Below are positions 1 to 10,867 of a DNA stretch of 48,582 bases, piece by piece (the first letter of the stretch is position 1; every line of letters begins with the position of its first letter). The notes below the pieces were generated by a model. The model was not told the origin of the DNA. It searched no databases and saw nothing but the letters and a program-made list of their open reading frames with translations. The stretch spans positions 1 through 48,582 of the forward strand of contig JAAZHX010000162.1 in assembly GCA_012510495.1 (NCBI GenBank), read 5' to 3'. Origin of the DNA: Smithella sp. Lineage in GTDB: Bacteria; Desulfobacterota; Syntrophia; Syntrophales; Smithellaceae. Both the position numbers and the translations under genes were made by a program.

Positions 1-650
1 ATCCCGACGGTTATTTTGCGGCGCCGCCGACCCGGGTCAACGCCGGCGGCGTGGACCTCAACCGCAATTTTCCGACCCGGGACTGGAATCGCAAAGCGCA
101 TCGCCAGTGGCGGACCAAAGGCCATAAAAATCGGCGCTACTATCCCGGCGCGAAAGCGGGTTCCGAGCCGGAGACGCTCTTTCAGGCCGCCCTGATCAAA
201 CGATTTCAGCCCCGGAAAATTCTCAGCGTTCACTCTCCGCTCAATTTTTTCGATTATGACGGACCTTCTTCCGACCTCGATTCGTTCGAACAATGGATGG
301 AAACCATTTCGAGGGAAGCCAATCACCCGCTGAAAAAATTCGGCTACTACCCGGGTTCGCTGGGAAATTATGCGGGGCATGAACGAAATATCTTCACCCT
401 GACGCTGGAATTGCCCTCATCCGACCCGAAGCAGGGCCCCGCGTATTTTCAACAATTTTTTCCGGCTTTTTTGAAATTCATCCGCCTGCCGGCTGACGGA
501 AGGCCTCTTTTTACAAGAGTCGTGAAACATGGTAAAGCGCAAGCGGCCCTCACGAAGGTTTTGGGACGGATGTTTTGGAATGCAGGAGACGGCATGGATA
601 ACGGGAAACAGAATTTTGATCAGGATGCGGCGGTAAACGCCTTCCGGTAG
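1..650 (+). CDS. M14-family zinc carboxypeptidase, 5'-truncated by window edge
   Basis: The reading frame is open to the left edge (from base 3), so the N-terminus lies outside the window; the GTG at 51 is internal. Visible motifs fit the carboxypeptidase A / murein-peptide amidase (MpaA) family: PDG at the first residues, VDLNRNFP holding the substrate-binding Asn-Arg pair, SVHSP with the third zinc-ligand histidine, and TLELP with the catalytic glutamate. The first HxxE zinc pair would lie upstream and cannot be checked. The likely role is trimming of cell-wall peptides or small peptides. The last 31 bases overlap a convergent small ORF on the other strand. Family assignment is firm; the substrate is inferred. 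Confidence 0.8.
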   Translation, partial: PDGYFAAPPTRVNAGGVDLNRNFPTRDWNRKAHRQWRTKGHKNRRYYPGAKAGSEPETLFQAALIKRFQPRKILSVHSPLNFFDYDGPSSDLDSFEQWMETISREANHPLKKFGYYPGSLGNYAGHERNIFTLTLELPSSDPKQGPAYFQQFFPAFLKFIRLPADGRPLFTRVVKHGKAQAALTKVLGRMFWNAGDGMDNGKQNFDQDAAVNAFR

Positions 651-868
651 TCGCGAATTTCATAATAGGCGACGGCCAAAAAAAAGAGGTGCCGGGCGGA
701 AAGTTCTTCTCCTTTATCCGGTGACGGCTGGAGCATTTTGATGATTTCGTGATGTTCCTTTTTTTGTGCGTGGCGGCCAAGCGCCAGTTCATTGAAGAAG
801 CCGAATCCGCAGAGGAAAAAAGACAATCCTAAAAGGGCGGAAAGGGGAAGCAATCTTAAGTGTTTCAT
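620..868 (-). CDS. Small exported hypothetical protein with TPR-like C-terminus
   Basis: An 82-residue ORF starts with a basic residue pair, then a hydrophobic stretch (residues 5-25, LLPLSALLGLSFFLCGFGFF) that looks like a signal peptide or anchor. The C-terminal half (HLFFLAVAYYEIRDYRKA) resembles a single tetratricopeptide helix pair. There is only a weak purine-rich ribosome site upstream. It overlaps the 3' end of the M14 peptidase gene by 31 bases, and its stop falls early for a TPR protein, so it may be a genuine small protein or the remnant of a longer one. No function is assigned. Confidence 0.45.
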   Translation of the reverse strand: MKHLRLLPLSALLGLSFFLCGFGFFNELALGRHAQKKEHHEIIKMLQPSPDKGEELSARHLFFLAVAYYEIRDYRKAFTAAS

Positions 869-950
869 AAACTTTTCTCTTTTACTTCGTGTTGGTGTTT
901 TATAAAAAAATATGCTCTTATACCAACATCAAGTCAAGGAGAAACGCATT

Positions 951-2309
951 TTGAAAAAAAGCAAGACCAGCTTCTTCTGCCAGCACTGCGGCTATATGTC
1001 ACCCAAGTGGCTGGGCAAGTGTCCGTCCTGCAACGGCTGGAACTGCTTTGCCGAAGAACTGGTGACGGATCCGGATTCGGGCGGCCGTCCCGATCTGGTT
1101 TTCGGAGGCAAGCCCCTTCCCATTTTTGATATTCCGGCCGAGGAAGGAAAGCGGATCGTCACCGGCATGGCGGAAATCGATCGGGTGCTGGGCGGCGGAA
1201 TCGTGGCCGGTTCAGCCATTCTCATCGGCGGCGAACCGGGCATCGGCAAATCGACGCTGATGCTGCAGGTGATGAAAAATCTTGCTGCGGCCGGGCGGAA
1301 AGTGCTCTATGTTTCCGGCGAGGAGTCCGCCTCCCAGATCAAGCTCCGCGCCGACCGGATCGGCGCGCAGGCCCGGGATTTGCTGGTGCTGGTGGAAGTG
1401 TCGCTCGAAAAAATTCTGGAGCAGATCCGGAAAGTTGAACCGGCCGTTGTGGTGATCGATTCCGTTCAGACCGTTTATTCCGGCGATCTGATGTCCGCGC
1501 CGGGAAGTGTGGGACAGGTTCGCGAAGCCTCCTCCCGTTTGATTCTTGCCGCCAAGAAAAGCGCCGTTCCATTGTTTCTGGTCGGCCATGTAACGAAAGA
1601 CGGAGCCATCGCCGGGCCCAAAGTGCTGGAGCACATGGTGGATACCGTACTGTATTTTGAGGGCGATTCCGGGCACGCCTACCGGATTGTCCGCAGCATA
1701 AAAAATCGCTTCGGACCCGCCAACGAAATCGGCGTTTTTGAAATGCGCGACCGCGGGTTGACGGAAGTGCCCAATCCTTCCGCCTTTTTTCTGGCGGAAC
1801 GGCCGGAAAACGCTCCCGGATCGGTGGTGCTGGCGAGCCTCGAAGGCACCCGTCCGATTCTGGTGGAAATTCAGGCGCTGGTGAGCGCCTCGAATTTAGG
1901 CATGCCCAGGCGAACGGCCATCGGGGTGGATCACAACCGCGTATCGCTTCTGGTGGCGGTGCTGGATAAAATCTGCGGCCTGCACCTGGGGGGATCGGAC
2001 ATTTTTCTGAACGTTGCGGGAGGCGTGCGTGTGGAAGAGCCGGCCGTGGATCTGGCCGTTGTCTCGGCCATGGCGTCCAGTTTTCTGGACCGGCCGGTGG
2101 ACACCAGGACGGTGGTTCTGGGCGAAGTCGGGCTCACGGGCGAGGTGCGGGCGATCTCTCAAATTGATATACGGGTGAAGGAAGCGGCCCGTCTGGGTTT
2201 TAACCGGTGCATCGTGCCCGAAACCAATATCGCTTCTCTGACCAAAACGGCAAAAATGGAAATCCGGACCATCCATTCGCTGAAAGAACTGCTGGAAACT
2301 CTTTTTTGA
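951..2309 (+). CDS. radA: DNA repair protein RadA
   Basis: RadA is a RecA-like ATPase that promotes branch migration of recombination intermediates. Domains in order: a C4 zinc finger (C10, C13, C24, C27), a Walker A loop GEPGIGKST near residues 93-101, a Walker B segment VVVIDSVQT, the RadA signature KNRFG, and a Lon-protease-like C-terminal domain. I place the start at the TTG at 951, since AAGGAG lies nine bases upstream and the protein then begins KKSKTSFFCQ as usual for RadA. An in-frame ATG at 912 would add 13 untypical residues. The 452-residue length fits the family (about 455-460). It is followed by the groESL promoter. Confidence 0.96.
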   Translation: MKKSKTSFFCQHCGYMSPKWLGKCPSCNGWNCFAEELVTDPDSGGRPDLVFGGKPLPIFDIPAEEGKRIVTGMAEIDRVLGGGIVAGSAILIGGEPGIGKSTLMLQVMKNLAAAGRKVLYVSGEESASQIKLRADRIGAQARDLLVLVEVSLEKILEQIRKVEPAVVVIDSVQTVYSGDLMSAPGSVGQVREASSRLILAAKKSAVPLFLVGHVTKDGAIAGPKVLEHMVDTVLYFEGDSGHAYRIVRSIKNRFGPANEIGVFEMRDRGLTEVPNPSAFFLAERPENAPGSVVLASLEGTRPILVEIQALVSASNLGMPRRTAIGVDHNRVSLLVAVLDKICGLHLGGSDIFLNVAGGVRVEEPAVDLAVVSAMASSFLDRPVDTRTVVLGEVGLTGEVRAISQIDIRVKEAARLGFNRCIVPETNIASLTKTAKMEIRTIHSLKELLETLF

Positions 2310-2350
2310 GGACTTCGTAAAAAATTCCTTGAAAATAGCATCCTCATGCC

Positions 2351-2378
2351 TTGACAGAAACGAAATCGTGTATAAAAT
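2351..2378 (+). promoter_or_regulatory. Sigma-70-type promoter of groES-groEL
   Basis: TTGACA at 2351-2356 is followed after 16 bases by TAAAAT at 2373-2378, about 60 bases before groES. The -35 is a perfect consensus. No CIRCE inverted repeat (HrcA site) was seen between radA and groES. Confidence 0.65.
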
Positions 2379-2440
2379 ATCGCCGCTAAATCGGTATTTT
2401 AAAATTTAATATTTTCAAGGAAGAAAGGAGAAAGAACGGT

Positions 2441-2731
2441 ATGAAAATCAGACCCTTACAGGATCGAATCATTGTAAAGCGTTTGGAAGAGGAGGAAAAA
2501 ACCAAAGGCGGCATTATCATTCCTGATACAGCCAAGGAAAAGCCCATCGAAGGTAAAGTGACCGCCGTGGGTAAAGGCAAAAAGACGGAAGACGGCAAAC
2601 TGATCCCCCTGGATGTCAAAGTCGGCGACAAGGTCCTCTTCAGCAAATACGGCGGAACCGATATTAAAATCGACGGCGTAGAGTACCTGATTATGAGAGA
2701 AGACGACATTCTGGGTGTTATTGAAAAATAA
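2441..2731 (+). CDS. groES: Co-chaperonin GroES
   Basis: This is the 10-kDa lid of the GroEL folding chamber. The 96-residue protein shows the full family pattern: [14 protein letters not shown] at the N-terminus, the mobile loop with [14 protein letters not shown], and the C-terminal strand [14 protein letters not shown] at 2425-2430 supports the ATG at 2441. It sits 25 bases before groEL in the usual two-gene operon behind a consensus sigma-70 promoter. Confidence 0.98.
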   Translation: MKIRPLQDRIIVKRLEEEEKTKGGIIIPDTAKEKPIEGKVTAVGKGKKTEDGKLIPLDVKVGDKVLFSKYGGTDIKIDGVEYLIMREDDILGVIEK

Positions 2732-2741
2732 GAAAATATAA

Positions 2742-4397
<1,656 letters not shown>

Positions 4398-4445
4398 GAA
4401 GAAGGCCGAAGGTTGAAGATTGAAGGCTAAAGATTAAAAGATTAA

Positions 4446-4479
4446 AGTCCCTTGTCCGATCGGACAAGGGACTTTTTTT
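4446..4479. terminator. Perfect-palindrome intrinsic terminator after groEL, probably bidirectional
   Basis: A perfect inverted repeat with 14-base arms (AGTCCCTTGTCCGA and its complement) meets without a spacer, and a run of seven T follows on the plus strand. On the minus strand only a shorter T run follows, so it ends groESL well and probably also the mtfA transcript arriving from the right. The 40 bases before it (about 4404-4443) are AG-rich low-complexity sequence with repeated GAAG/AAAG words. Confidence 0.88.
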
Positions 4480-4486
4480 GTTGCAT

Positions 4487-4834
4487 TTATTTTTGTTGCA
4501 GCAGTTTTTCTCTGATTTGGTTGGACAGAGCGTACCAGCGCTGCACGCTGTTTTCCAGACGGTAGTAGTGCAGGATATAGGCGGCTGAAAGGATCAGCAG
4601 CGCCGCGGTGAGCAGAATATACGGTGCCGTAAAATGGAGGAGCGTCCATCCGAAGGCCAGGAGGAAGAAAAGACAGACAAACATCATTGTGATCAGATGA
4701 GCCAGGCGTTCCTGCTGCGCCCAGGAGATCTGCCGGTCGTGATAAACCTGCAGTTCGGCAAGCGTTTCTTTCCCCGGATGGCCCGACAGCAATTTTCTGA
4801 CGCAGGCCTCATGCCGCTTCATATAGTCGATCAT
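4487..4834 (-). CDS. Small two-helix membrane protein of unknown function
   Basis: A 115-residue protein when started at the ATG at 4834, which has GGGGAG seven bases upstream; the longer in-frame version would begin inside mtfA. It has a charged N-terminal helix, then two membrane segments (LITMMFVCLFFLLAFGWTLL and ILLTAALLILSAAYILHYY) separated by a short turn, and a charged C-terminal helix. I do not recognise the family. It lies 52 bases downstream of mtfA on the same strand and both probably end at the palindromic terminator. Confidence 0.65.
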   Translation of the reverse strand: MIDYMKRHEACVRKLLSGHPGKETLAELQVYHDRQISWAQQERLAHLITMMFVCLFFLLAFGWTLLHFTAPYILLTAALLILSAAYILHYYRLENSVQRWYALSNQIREKLLQQK

Positions 4835-4886
4835 TTCATTTCTCCCCTTTTCGGCGTCCGGCGCTTTTCTGAAGCCCGGTTCGGTT

Positions 4887-5690
4887 TTATTCTTCCCGGG
4901 TCGCTGCATATCGGCCTGCGCGAGCGGCGGGGTCCTGCCGGTAGTAATTTTTTAAAACCCGGTACAGCTCCGGCAAAGACCTCCTCATACGCAGCGGCTG
5001 GTCGAAAAAATGTTCCGTGGCGACGGCGAAAAATTCGGCTTCATCTTTTGCAGCATACTCGTCCAGAAATGTTCTTTTCCCTCTTTCCACATCTTTTAAG
5101 AGCTTCCGGTACTCGCGTGAACAGGTTTTGGCCCAGTCGCGGTATTCCGCGCGGTCTCTCAGCCTCGGCGTGCCGTCCGCGACGCCGTCCTGCATATCCA
5201 GTTTATGGGCGAACTCATGATAAACCACATTGTAGCCGGATCCGGCATAACGGATGCTGTCCACTACGGCATCCCAGACCAGGAGGAGCGGACCATGTTC
5301 GAAAGCCTGTCCGCTGATGGGGCCCGGGGCCTCCAGCGGCGCCAGGACGTTTTCAAAAAAACCGATTTTTTGTTCAGGAAGGACCCGTTCGGTAGGATAG
5401 ACCAGAATGGTTTCTACATTTTTGTAGTGCTGGTCGGGGAGGTTCAATATCAGCAGACAGGCCATGGCGGCAATGACAACGCGAATGTCGTCCGTGAGCG
5501 CAAGGCCGTCGCATCCTTCCCAGTTTTTTTCAGCCACGAACACGGCGATCCGTTCACGAAGACGCCTTTGTTCGTCTCCATCAAGCATTTTATAATGCGC
5601 CATGCCCGCGTGGAGGATGGCTTCCCATTGGGAAGGAAAAGGCGTCTCGAGGATTTTCCGCCGTCGTTTTTTCGCAAACCAGTCAAACAT
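4887..5690 (-). CDS. mtfA: MtfA-type zinc peptidase (M90, Mlc titration factor)
   Basis: The 267-residue product matches MtfA in length (E. coli about 265) and in its signature HEFAHKLDMQDG, in which HExxH binds zinc. Other family features are the N-terminal MFDWFAKKRRRK and the later EFFAVATEHFFDQP helix. In enterobacteria MtfA binds the glucose repressor Mlc and has aminopeptidase activity; whether that partner exists here cannot be told from the window. GAGGAG upstream supports the ATG at 5690. It is the first gene of a minus-strand pair with the small membrane protein. Confidence 0.9.
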   Translation of the reverse strand: MFDWFAKKRRRKILETPFPSQWEAILHAGMAHYKMLDGDEQRRLRERIAVFVAEKNWEGCDGLALTDDIRVVIAAMACLLILNLPDQHYKNVETILVYPTERVLPEQKIGFFENVLAPLEAPGPISGQAFEHGPLLLVWDAVVDSIRYAGSGYNVVYHEFAHKLDMQDGVADGTPRLRDRAEYRDWAKTCSREYRKLLKDVERGKRTFLDEYAAKDEAEFFAVATEHFFDQPLRMRRSLPELYRVLKNYYRQDPAARAGRYAATREE

Positions 5691-5803
5691 CCTGACTCCT
5701 CATTTTATGTATCTCTATCATAAAAACACAGATATGAAAAACAGCGGTTTCCAGTTGAACCAAATGCCGGACGGCGGTATAGGGTCACGAGAAAGGGAGT
5801 CCC

Positions 5804-6172
5804 ATGTATCACCTGCTGGCGGATATGGTCATCGTCGTTCATTTTTTGTTTATCCTTTTCGTCGTGGCGGGCGGCCTGCTGACCCTTCATCGGCCGCGGG
5901 CGGCCTGGCTGCATCTTCCCGCCGCCTGCTGGGGGGCCTTCATCGAGTTTGCCGGCTGGATTTGTCCGCTGACTCCTCTGGAGAATCATCTGCGTCGGCT
6001 GGGCGGTGAAGCGTCCTACACGGGGGACTTCGTCACTCGATATCTGATCCCGGTGATTTATCCGGCGGGACTTTCCGCCTTTACCCAGTATATTCTGGGC
6101 GGACTGGTTATAGCCGTAAACCTGATGATCTACGGCTATATTTTCCGCCGGCGTTTCTTGAGCAGGGCGTAA
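5804..6172 (+). CDS. DUF2784 membrane protein
   Basis: A 122-residue integral membrane protein with the DUF2784 pattern: an N-terminal helix beginning YHLLADMVIVVHFLFILFVV, a central GAFIEFAGWICPLTPLENHLR, a GDFVTRYLIPVIYP segment, and a last helix ending in basic residues. Three or four membrane segments are expected. The function of the family is unknown. GGGAG lies just upstream of the ATG. It is divergent from mtfA and stands 72 bases ahead of the BASS transporter gene, possibly in one transcript. Confidence 0.85.
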   Translation: MYHLLADMVIVVHFLFILFVVAGGLLTLHRPRAAWLHLPAACWGAFIEFAGWICPLTPLENHLRRLGGEASYTGDFVTRYLIPVIYPAGLSAFTQYILGGLVIAVNLMIYGYIFRRRFLSRA

Positions 6173-6244
6173 TCAGATAGTTCGTGGCGGATATGAAGTT
6201 GTAAAAATGTTGATAAGACAAGCGCCATCTGGTATCGCAGGCTC

Positions 6245-7171
6245 ATGCAAACTCCGTTTCGTCTTCATGATTTCATACTGGTTGTCGTGGTGCTCCTGTC
6301 CATGGCCATCGCGATTCTTTTTCCCGGTTTCGGCGCCCGTTTTCAGACGCTTCCCGTTTACTGCCTGATGATCAATTTTTTTTTGAGCTACCTGTCCATC
6401 GATCTGGCGGATGTCTGGAAAACGCTTCGGGGCAACATCCGGGAAATTTTTGCTTTTACCGCCATCAAGCTCGCCTTGTTGCCGGTGGTCCTTTACGGCG
6501 TTTTTTACGCGGTCGCTCCGGATTACGCGCTGGCCGCCCTGCTTTTGACGGGTGTTTCCACCGGCGTGGTTTCGCCGATGATATCGAATATGGTCAAAGG
6601 CAATTCATCGCTGGTTCTGGTGGTGGTTGTCATCACCTCGGCGCTGGCACCGTTTACGCTGCCGGCGCTGGTCAAGGTCGTCATTGCCAAAGACGCGGCG
6701 ATTTCTTTTCTGGCCATGTTTAAAATGCTGGCGATGGTGATTTTTATTCCCATTCTGATCGTGGAAATTATTCGATACCTGCTGCCGCGGCTGGTTGCGC
6801 CGATTCTGAAGATTCAGTTTCCCGTCTCGTTGTTGATGTTTGCCCTGATTAACCTCGGGGTATTTTACCGCTGGGCGCCGTTTTTCAGGGAAGAACCGTC
6901 CGTGATAATCATAGCGACCGTCGTCGTGTTTGTCCTGGCCGCGATTTACTGCGCCGTTGGAATATTTTTCTTCCGGAAGGGTCCTTTGCATAATCACCTG
7001 GCCGGGGCGGTCATGCTGGGGAACATCAACAACGTGCTTGTGATCGTCTTCTCTTCCGAATTTTTCGGCCCCGTCGAGTCGCTGGTTGCCGCCATGTATA
7101 TGATTCCGTTTTTCGTTATTGTGATTCCCCTGCGCTATTACCGCTATAGAAAAACCAGGTACTTAAAATAA
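6245..7171 (+). CDS. BASS-family (bile acid:sodium symporter-like) transporter
   Basis: A 308-residue protein with eight to ten hydrophobic segments. The middle part (GVSTGVVSPMISNMVKGNSSLVL..APFTLPALV) has the layout of the BASS/SBF core, where a conserved Asn-Ser/Thr region and a Pro-broken helix form the sodium and substrate site. It is a secondary transporter in the inner membrane; the substrate is unknown. It shares only the transport core with the second BASS gene at 38667-40037, which carries an extra N-terminal domain. No strong ribosome site is seen before the ATG at 6245, so the start is less certain. Confidence 0.75.
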   Translation: MQTPFRLHDFILVVVVLLSMAIAILFPGFGARFQTLPVYCLMINFFLSYLSIDLADVWKTLRGNIREIFAFTAIKLALLPVVLYGVFYAVAPDYALAALLLTGVSTGVVSPMISNMVKGNSSLVLVVVVITSALAPFTLPALVKVVIAKDAAISFLAMFKMLAMVIFIPILIVEIIRYLLPRLVAPILKIQFPVSLLMFALINLGVFYRWAPFFREEPSVIIIATVVVFVLAAIYCAVGIFFFRKGPLHNHLAGAVMLGNINNVLVIVFSSEFFGPVESLVAAMYMIPFFVIVIPLRYYRYRKTRYLK

Positions 7172-7479
7172 GCGGCGCGCGGGTCATGCTTTTGAACAGA
7201 TGAGGCCCGACGTTTTTCATGAAAACCGGTTCGGGGCGCATCGGATATAACCGCGGGATATTGGCCGTCCGGAGCCGCCCGTGACTGCCGTTGCATTACG
7301 CCTTCTCTTGAGCCGCGGGGAAATCAAGATGCCCCGCAGGCCATTCAAAAATAATTTGCTTTTTTTGCTATTTTCGACTAGGGGAGCCTATTTGCTGTGA
7401 ATAGGCGGTTTTGTCTGCAAAGTGAAAACCGGCCCATGACAATGGGGATGATGAAAATAAAAACAGAAGGAGACGGTGC
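7172..7479. other. Intergenic region before pckG with two small hairpins
   Basis: There is no credible gene. Two stem-loops are visible: GCGGGG (7315-7320) with CCCCGC (7332-7337), and GCCTATT (7386-7392) with AATAGGC (7400-7406) around a seven-base loop. The second is followed by GGTTTTG only, so it is a weak terminator at best. They may end the transporter transcript or lie in the pckG leader. I found no riboswitch that I recognise. Confidence 0.4.
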
Positions 7480-9291
7480 ATGAACGACAGCAGTATGACC
7501 AAAAACAAGGAGCTCGTCCAGTGGGTAGATGACATGGCCAAAATGTGTAAACCGGAAAAAATTTACTGGTGCGACGGTTCCCAGAATGAATATGATTCCA
7601 TCATCAGGATAGTGGTCGATTCCGGACTTGCGATTCCGCTCAATAAAGACAAGCGTCCGAACTGCTTTCTTTTCCGATCCGATCCTTCCGACGTTGCGCG
7701 CGTGGAAGACCGCACCTACATTGCGGCGAAGACGAAGGACGAAGCGGGTCCCACCAACAACTGGATCGATCCGGGCGAATTAAAGAAAACGATGAAGGGC
7801 CTTTACGACGGCTGCATGAAAGGCCGAACCATGTATGTCATTCCGTTCAGTATGGGGCCGGTGGGATCTCCCATTGCCCAGATCGGCATTGAAATTACCG
7901 ATTCGCCTTACGTCGTCGTGAATATGCACATCATGACCCGCGTGGGCCGGAGAGTTCTGGAAGTTCTGGGCGAAGACGGTGTGTTTATTCCCTGTCTCCA
8001 TTCGGTGGGCAAACCTCTGGCCGAAGGAGAATCCGACGGCCCCGATTGGCCCTGCGCGCCGATTGAGAAAAAATTTATTTCCCACTTTCCGGAAGAAAAA
8101 ATGATCTGGTCCTATGGCTCCGGCTACGGCGGCAACGCGCTTCTGGGGAAGAAGTGCTTCGCGCTGCGCATTGCGTCGGTGATGGCCAGAGAGCAGGGAT
8201 GGATGGCCGAGCATATGCTGATCCTCGGCATCACCAATCCCGAAGGCGAGAAAAAATATATTGCCGGGGCCTTTCCTTCCGCCTGCGGCAAGACCAACCT
8301 GGCCATGCTGATCCCCACCATCCCCGGCTGGAAAGTGGAAACAGTGGGCGACGACATTGCCTGGATGAAGTTCGGCGCTGACGGCAGGCTGTATGCCATC
8401 AACCCCGAAGCCGGTTTCTTCGGCGTTGCTCCCGGCACGTCGCTGGATTCCAATTACAACGCCACGAAAGCGATTGAAAAGAACACGATCTTTACCAACG
8501 TCGCCCTGACAAAAGATCAGGATGTGTGGTGGGAAGGCATCGGTTATGACGCGCCTGCCGGTAAAATCATCGACTGGACCGGCAAGGAGTGGACCAAAGG
8601 CAGCGGCAAAGTTGCCGCTCATGCCAACGCCCGTTTCACGGCCCCGGCCAGGCAGTGCCCCGCGATCGATCCCGACTGGGAAAATCCGAATGGTGTGCCC
8701 ATCAGCGCGTTTTTATTCGGCGGCCGCCGCCCCTCCACCATTCCGCTGGTGCATCAATCGTTCAACTGGAATCACGGCGTATTCCTCGGATCGATTGTCG
8801 GCTCCGAAATCACCGCCGCGGCCATTTCCGCCAACATCGGTCAGGTTCGCCGCGACCCATTCGCCATGCTGCCTTTCTGCGGCTACAACATGGGGGATTA
8901 TTTCCGGCACTGGATCAGTATCGGAACGAAAACATCCGCGGATAAACTGCCGAAGATTTTTTATGTCAACTGGTTCCGCAAGGCAGCGAACGGCGAGTGG
9001 CTGTGGCCCGGCTACGGCGAAAACAGCCGTTTGCTGAAGTGGGTTTTCGAGCGGTGCGCCGGAACGGGCACAGCCAATGAAACAGCGATCGGATACATGC
9101 CGACACAAGACGCGATCGATACGACCGGCCTGAATGTCAGCGCAGCGGATATGAGAGAGCTGCTGGATGTCAACAAAGACGATTGGAAGAAGGAAGTCGC
9201 CGACATTCGCGAACACTACGCCAAATTCGGCGATCGGCTGCCCGTGGAATTAAAAAACGAGCTCGACGCCCTGGAAAAACGCCTGAACTAG
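7480..9291 (+). CDS. pckG: Phosphoenolpyruvate carboxykinase (GTP)
   Basis: It interconverts oxaloacetate and PEP with GTP/GDP, linking the C4 acid pool to gluconeogenesis. The 603-residue length and the motifs are those of the GTP-dependent class: the kinase-1 loop [13 protein letters not shown] near residue 270, the metal-binding [10 protein letters not shown], the stretch [14 protein letters not shown], and [11 protein letters not shown]. An AAGGAG site precedes the ATG. It is flanked by hairpins on both sides and is probably monocistronic. In an anaerobe living on short-chain acids this enzyme would feed biosynthesis. Confidence 0.97.
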   Translation: MNDSSMTKNKELVQWVDDMAKMCKPEKIYWCDGSQNEYDSIIRIVVDSGLAIPLNKDKRPNCFLFRSDPSDVARVEDRTYIAAKTKDEAGPTNNWIDPGELKKTMKGLYDGCMKGRTMYVIPFSMGPVGSPIAQIGIEITDSPYVVVNMHIMTRVGRRVLEVLGEDGVFIPCLHSVGKPLAEGESDGPDWPCAPIEKKFISHFPEEKMIWSYGSGYGGNALLGKKCFALRIASVMAREQGWMAEHMLILGITNPEGEKKYIAGAFPSACGKTNLAMLIPTIPGWKVETVGDDIAWMKFGADGRLYAINPEAGFFGVAPGTSLDSNYNATKAIEKNTIFTNVALTKDQDVWWEGIGYDAPAGKIIDWTGKEWTKGSGKVAAHANARFTAPARQCPAIDPDWENPNGVPISAFLFGGRRPSTIPLVHQSFNWNHGVFLGSIVGSEITAAAISANIGQVRRDPFAMLPFCGYNMGDYFRHWISIGTKTSADKLPKIFYVNWFRKAANGEWLWPGYGENSRLLKWVFERCAGTGTANETAIGYMPTQDAIDTTGLNVSAADMRELLDVNKDDWKKEVADIREHYAKFGDRLPVELKNELDALEKRLN

Positions 9292-9304
9292 ACCATCAAC
9301 ATTT

Positions 9305-9344
9305 CTTGCCCCTTCCCTTCCCGTGGTGGAGGGGGAGGGGCAAG
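9305..9344 (+). terminator. GC-rich hairpin after pckG, likely terminator
   Basis: CTTGCCCC (9305-9312) pairs with GGGGCAAG (9337-9344), and further C/G pairs extend inward. No clean T run follows (only CATTCATTTT about 10 bases on), so termination efficiency is uncertain. Confidence 0.6.
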
Positions 9345-9660
9345 CGAACGGTCATTCATTTTAAAATACCCTCCGACGACATTTGATAAACTCGTCAAAA
9401 GTGGATTTCGGCCCCGTCTCGTCATGCCGATGAACGAGGTTGTGGCAGAAGGGCAGCGGGCATCATACAAAAAGAGGCGTTTTTCAAAGCGGCCAGGGTT
9501 GCCCAACTCACGAATCCTTCTTCCCCATTGAAACAAAAGAATCTTTTCAGTATATTCTTCACGTAAAGGCATCGCAATTTCCGAAAAGTTTTCATGATTC
9601 AGGAAACCTTGTTCACGTGATCTATGGCATTGATGATTTCAGTCCGCAGAAGGAGGAGCT
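9345..9660. other. Intergenic region before the alcohol dehydrogenase gene, no gene seen
   Basis: Short ORFs cross this stretch in several frames but none has a ribosome site or a recognisable motif. Part of it (about 9385-9440) has the look of a dispersed intergenic repeat remnant. An AAGGAGGAG site just before 9661 belongs to the next gene. No clear promoter was found. Confidence 0.35.
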
Positions 9661-10818
9661 ATGAACAATTTCACATTTTACAATCCGACGAAGATTCTTT
9701 TTGGGGAGGGAAGGATCAGGGATATCGCCGGTGAAATCCCGGAGGGATCCGGAGTGATGATGACCTATGGGGGAGGCAGCATCAGGCGCAACGGCGTTTA
9801 TGATGAGGTTATGACGGCTCTTCAGGGTTGCGCGGTGGAGGAGTTCGGCGGCATAGAACCGAATCCGACGTATGAAACCCTCATGCGCTGCGTGGAGCTT
9901 GTTCGCAAAAGCAAAATTGATTTCCTGCTGGCCGTCGGCGGCGGTTCCGTGATCGACGGCACAAAATTTATCGCTGCCGCCGTCCCTTACGATGGCGAGC
10001 CCTGGGAAATAGTCGCACACTATGGCAAGCCGGTAAAAAGTTCGATACCTTTCGGAACGGTTTTGACGCTTCCGGCAACCGGTTCGGAGATGAACAACGG
10101 GGCCGTCATTACGAATCGCGCGTTAAACGCCAAGCTTCCCTTTATGCATCCTTCGCTGTTTCCCCGGTTTTCCGTGCTCGATCCCGCGAAGACCTATACG
10201 CTGCCGCCGGGTCAAATCGGCAACGGCGTGGTGGATACGTTTGTCCATGTCATGGAACAGTACCTGACCTATCCGGTTGACGGCAAGGTACAGGACCGTT
10301 TTGCCGAAGGTCTGCTGCTGACCCTGATTGAAGAAGGGCCGAAAGCGCTGGCCGAGCCGGAGAATTACAATGTGCGCGCCAATCTGATGTGGTGCGCCAC
10401 ACTGGGGCTCAACGGACTCATCAGCGTCGGCGTTCCGCAGGACTGGGCAACGCATATGATCGGTCACGAAATTACGGCGTTGCGGGGACTGGATCACGGC
10501 CGGACGCTGGCTGTCGTATTGCCGGTCATGATGAAGGCGCGGTCCGAAGAGAAAAAAGCAAAACTTCTGCAGTATGCCGAACGTGTGTGGGGCGTCAGGG
10601 AAGGCGATGATGCTTCGCGCATCGATGCCGCCATCGAAAAAACGCGCGATTTTTTTGAAAGCATGCAGGTACCGACGCGCCTTTGCGATTATGGCATCGG
10701 CGCGGATATTGTTGGGGAGGTTGTCGAACAGTTGAAAGCGCATGGCATGATCAAGCTTGGTGAAAAGAGGGATGTGACGCCCCAACAGGTTGAGACCATG
10801 TTGAAGGAGTGCCTGTAG
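9661..10818 (+). CDS. Iron-containing alcohol dehydrogenase, YqhD/butanol-dehydrogenase type
   Basis: A 385-residue member of the group III, iron- or zinc-dependent alcohol dehydrogenases that reduce aldehydes, mostly with NADPH. It begins NNFTFYNPTKILFGEG like YqhD (387 residues). The nucleotide-binding glycines are in AVGGGSVIDGTKF. Metal ligands are visible as the Asp and His of VVDTFVHVMEQY, the His of HMIGHEITA and the His of GLDHGRTLA. The likely role is disposal of reducing power or detoxification of aldehydes. AAGGAGGAG lies right before the ATG. A VOC-family gene follows 49 bases downstream, probably in the same transcript. Confidence 0.92.
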   Translation: MNNFTFYNPTKILFGEGRIRDIAGEIPEGSGVMMTYGGGSIRRNGVYDEVMTALQGCAVEEFGGIEPNPTYETLMRCVELVRKSKIDFLLAVGGGSVIDGTKFIAAAVPYDGEPWEIVAHYGKPVKSSIPFGTVLTLPATGSEMNNGAVITNRALNAKLPFMHPSLFPRFSVLDPAKTYTLPPGQIGNGVVDTFVHVMEQYLTYPVDGKVQDRFAEGLLLTLIEEGPKALAEPENYNVRANLMWCATLGLNGLISVGVPQDWATHMIGHEITALRGLDHGRTLAVVLPVMMKARSEEKKAKLLQYAERVWGVREGDDASRIDAAIEKTRDFFESMQVPTRLCDYGIGADIVGEVVEQLKAHGMIKLGEKRDVTPQQVETMLKECL

Positions 10819-10867
10819 GGGAATCGAAACATTTGCCTGCATGAAAACAGCATAAAAGGATGAGGAT

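Noticed and set aside
2310-2440. CIRCE/HrcA operator before groES
   Set aside because: Looked for the 9-base inverted repeat; not present. Only a sigma-70-type promoter is visible.
9440-9664. Short ORFs in the gap before the alcohol dehydrogenase gene
   Set aside because: No start signal or motif; part of the region looks like a dispersed repeat remnant.
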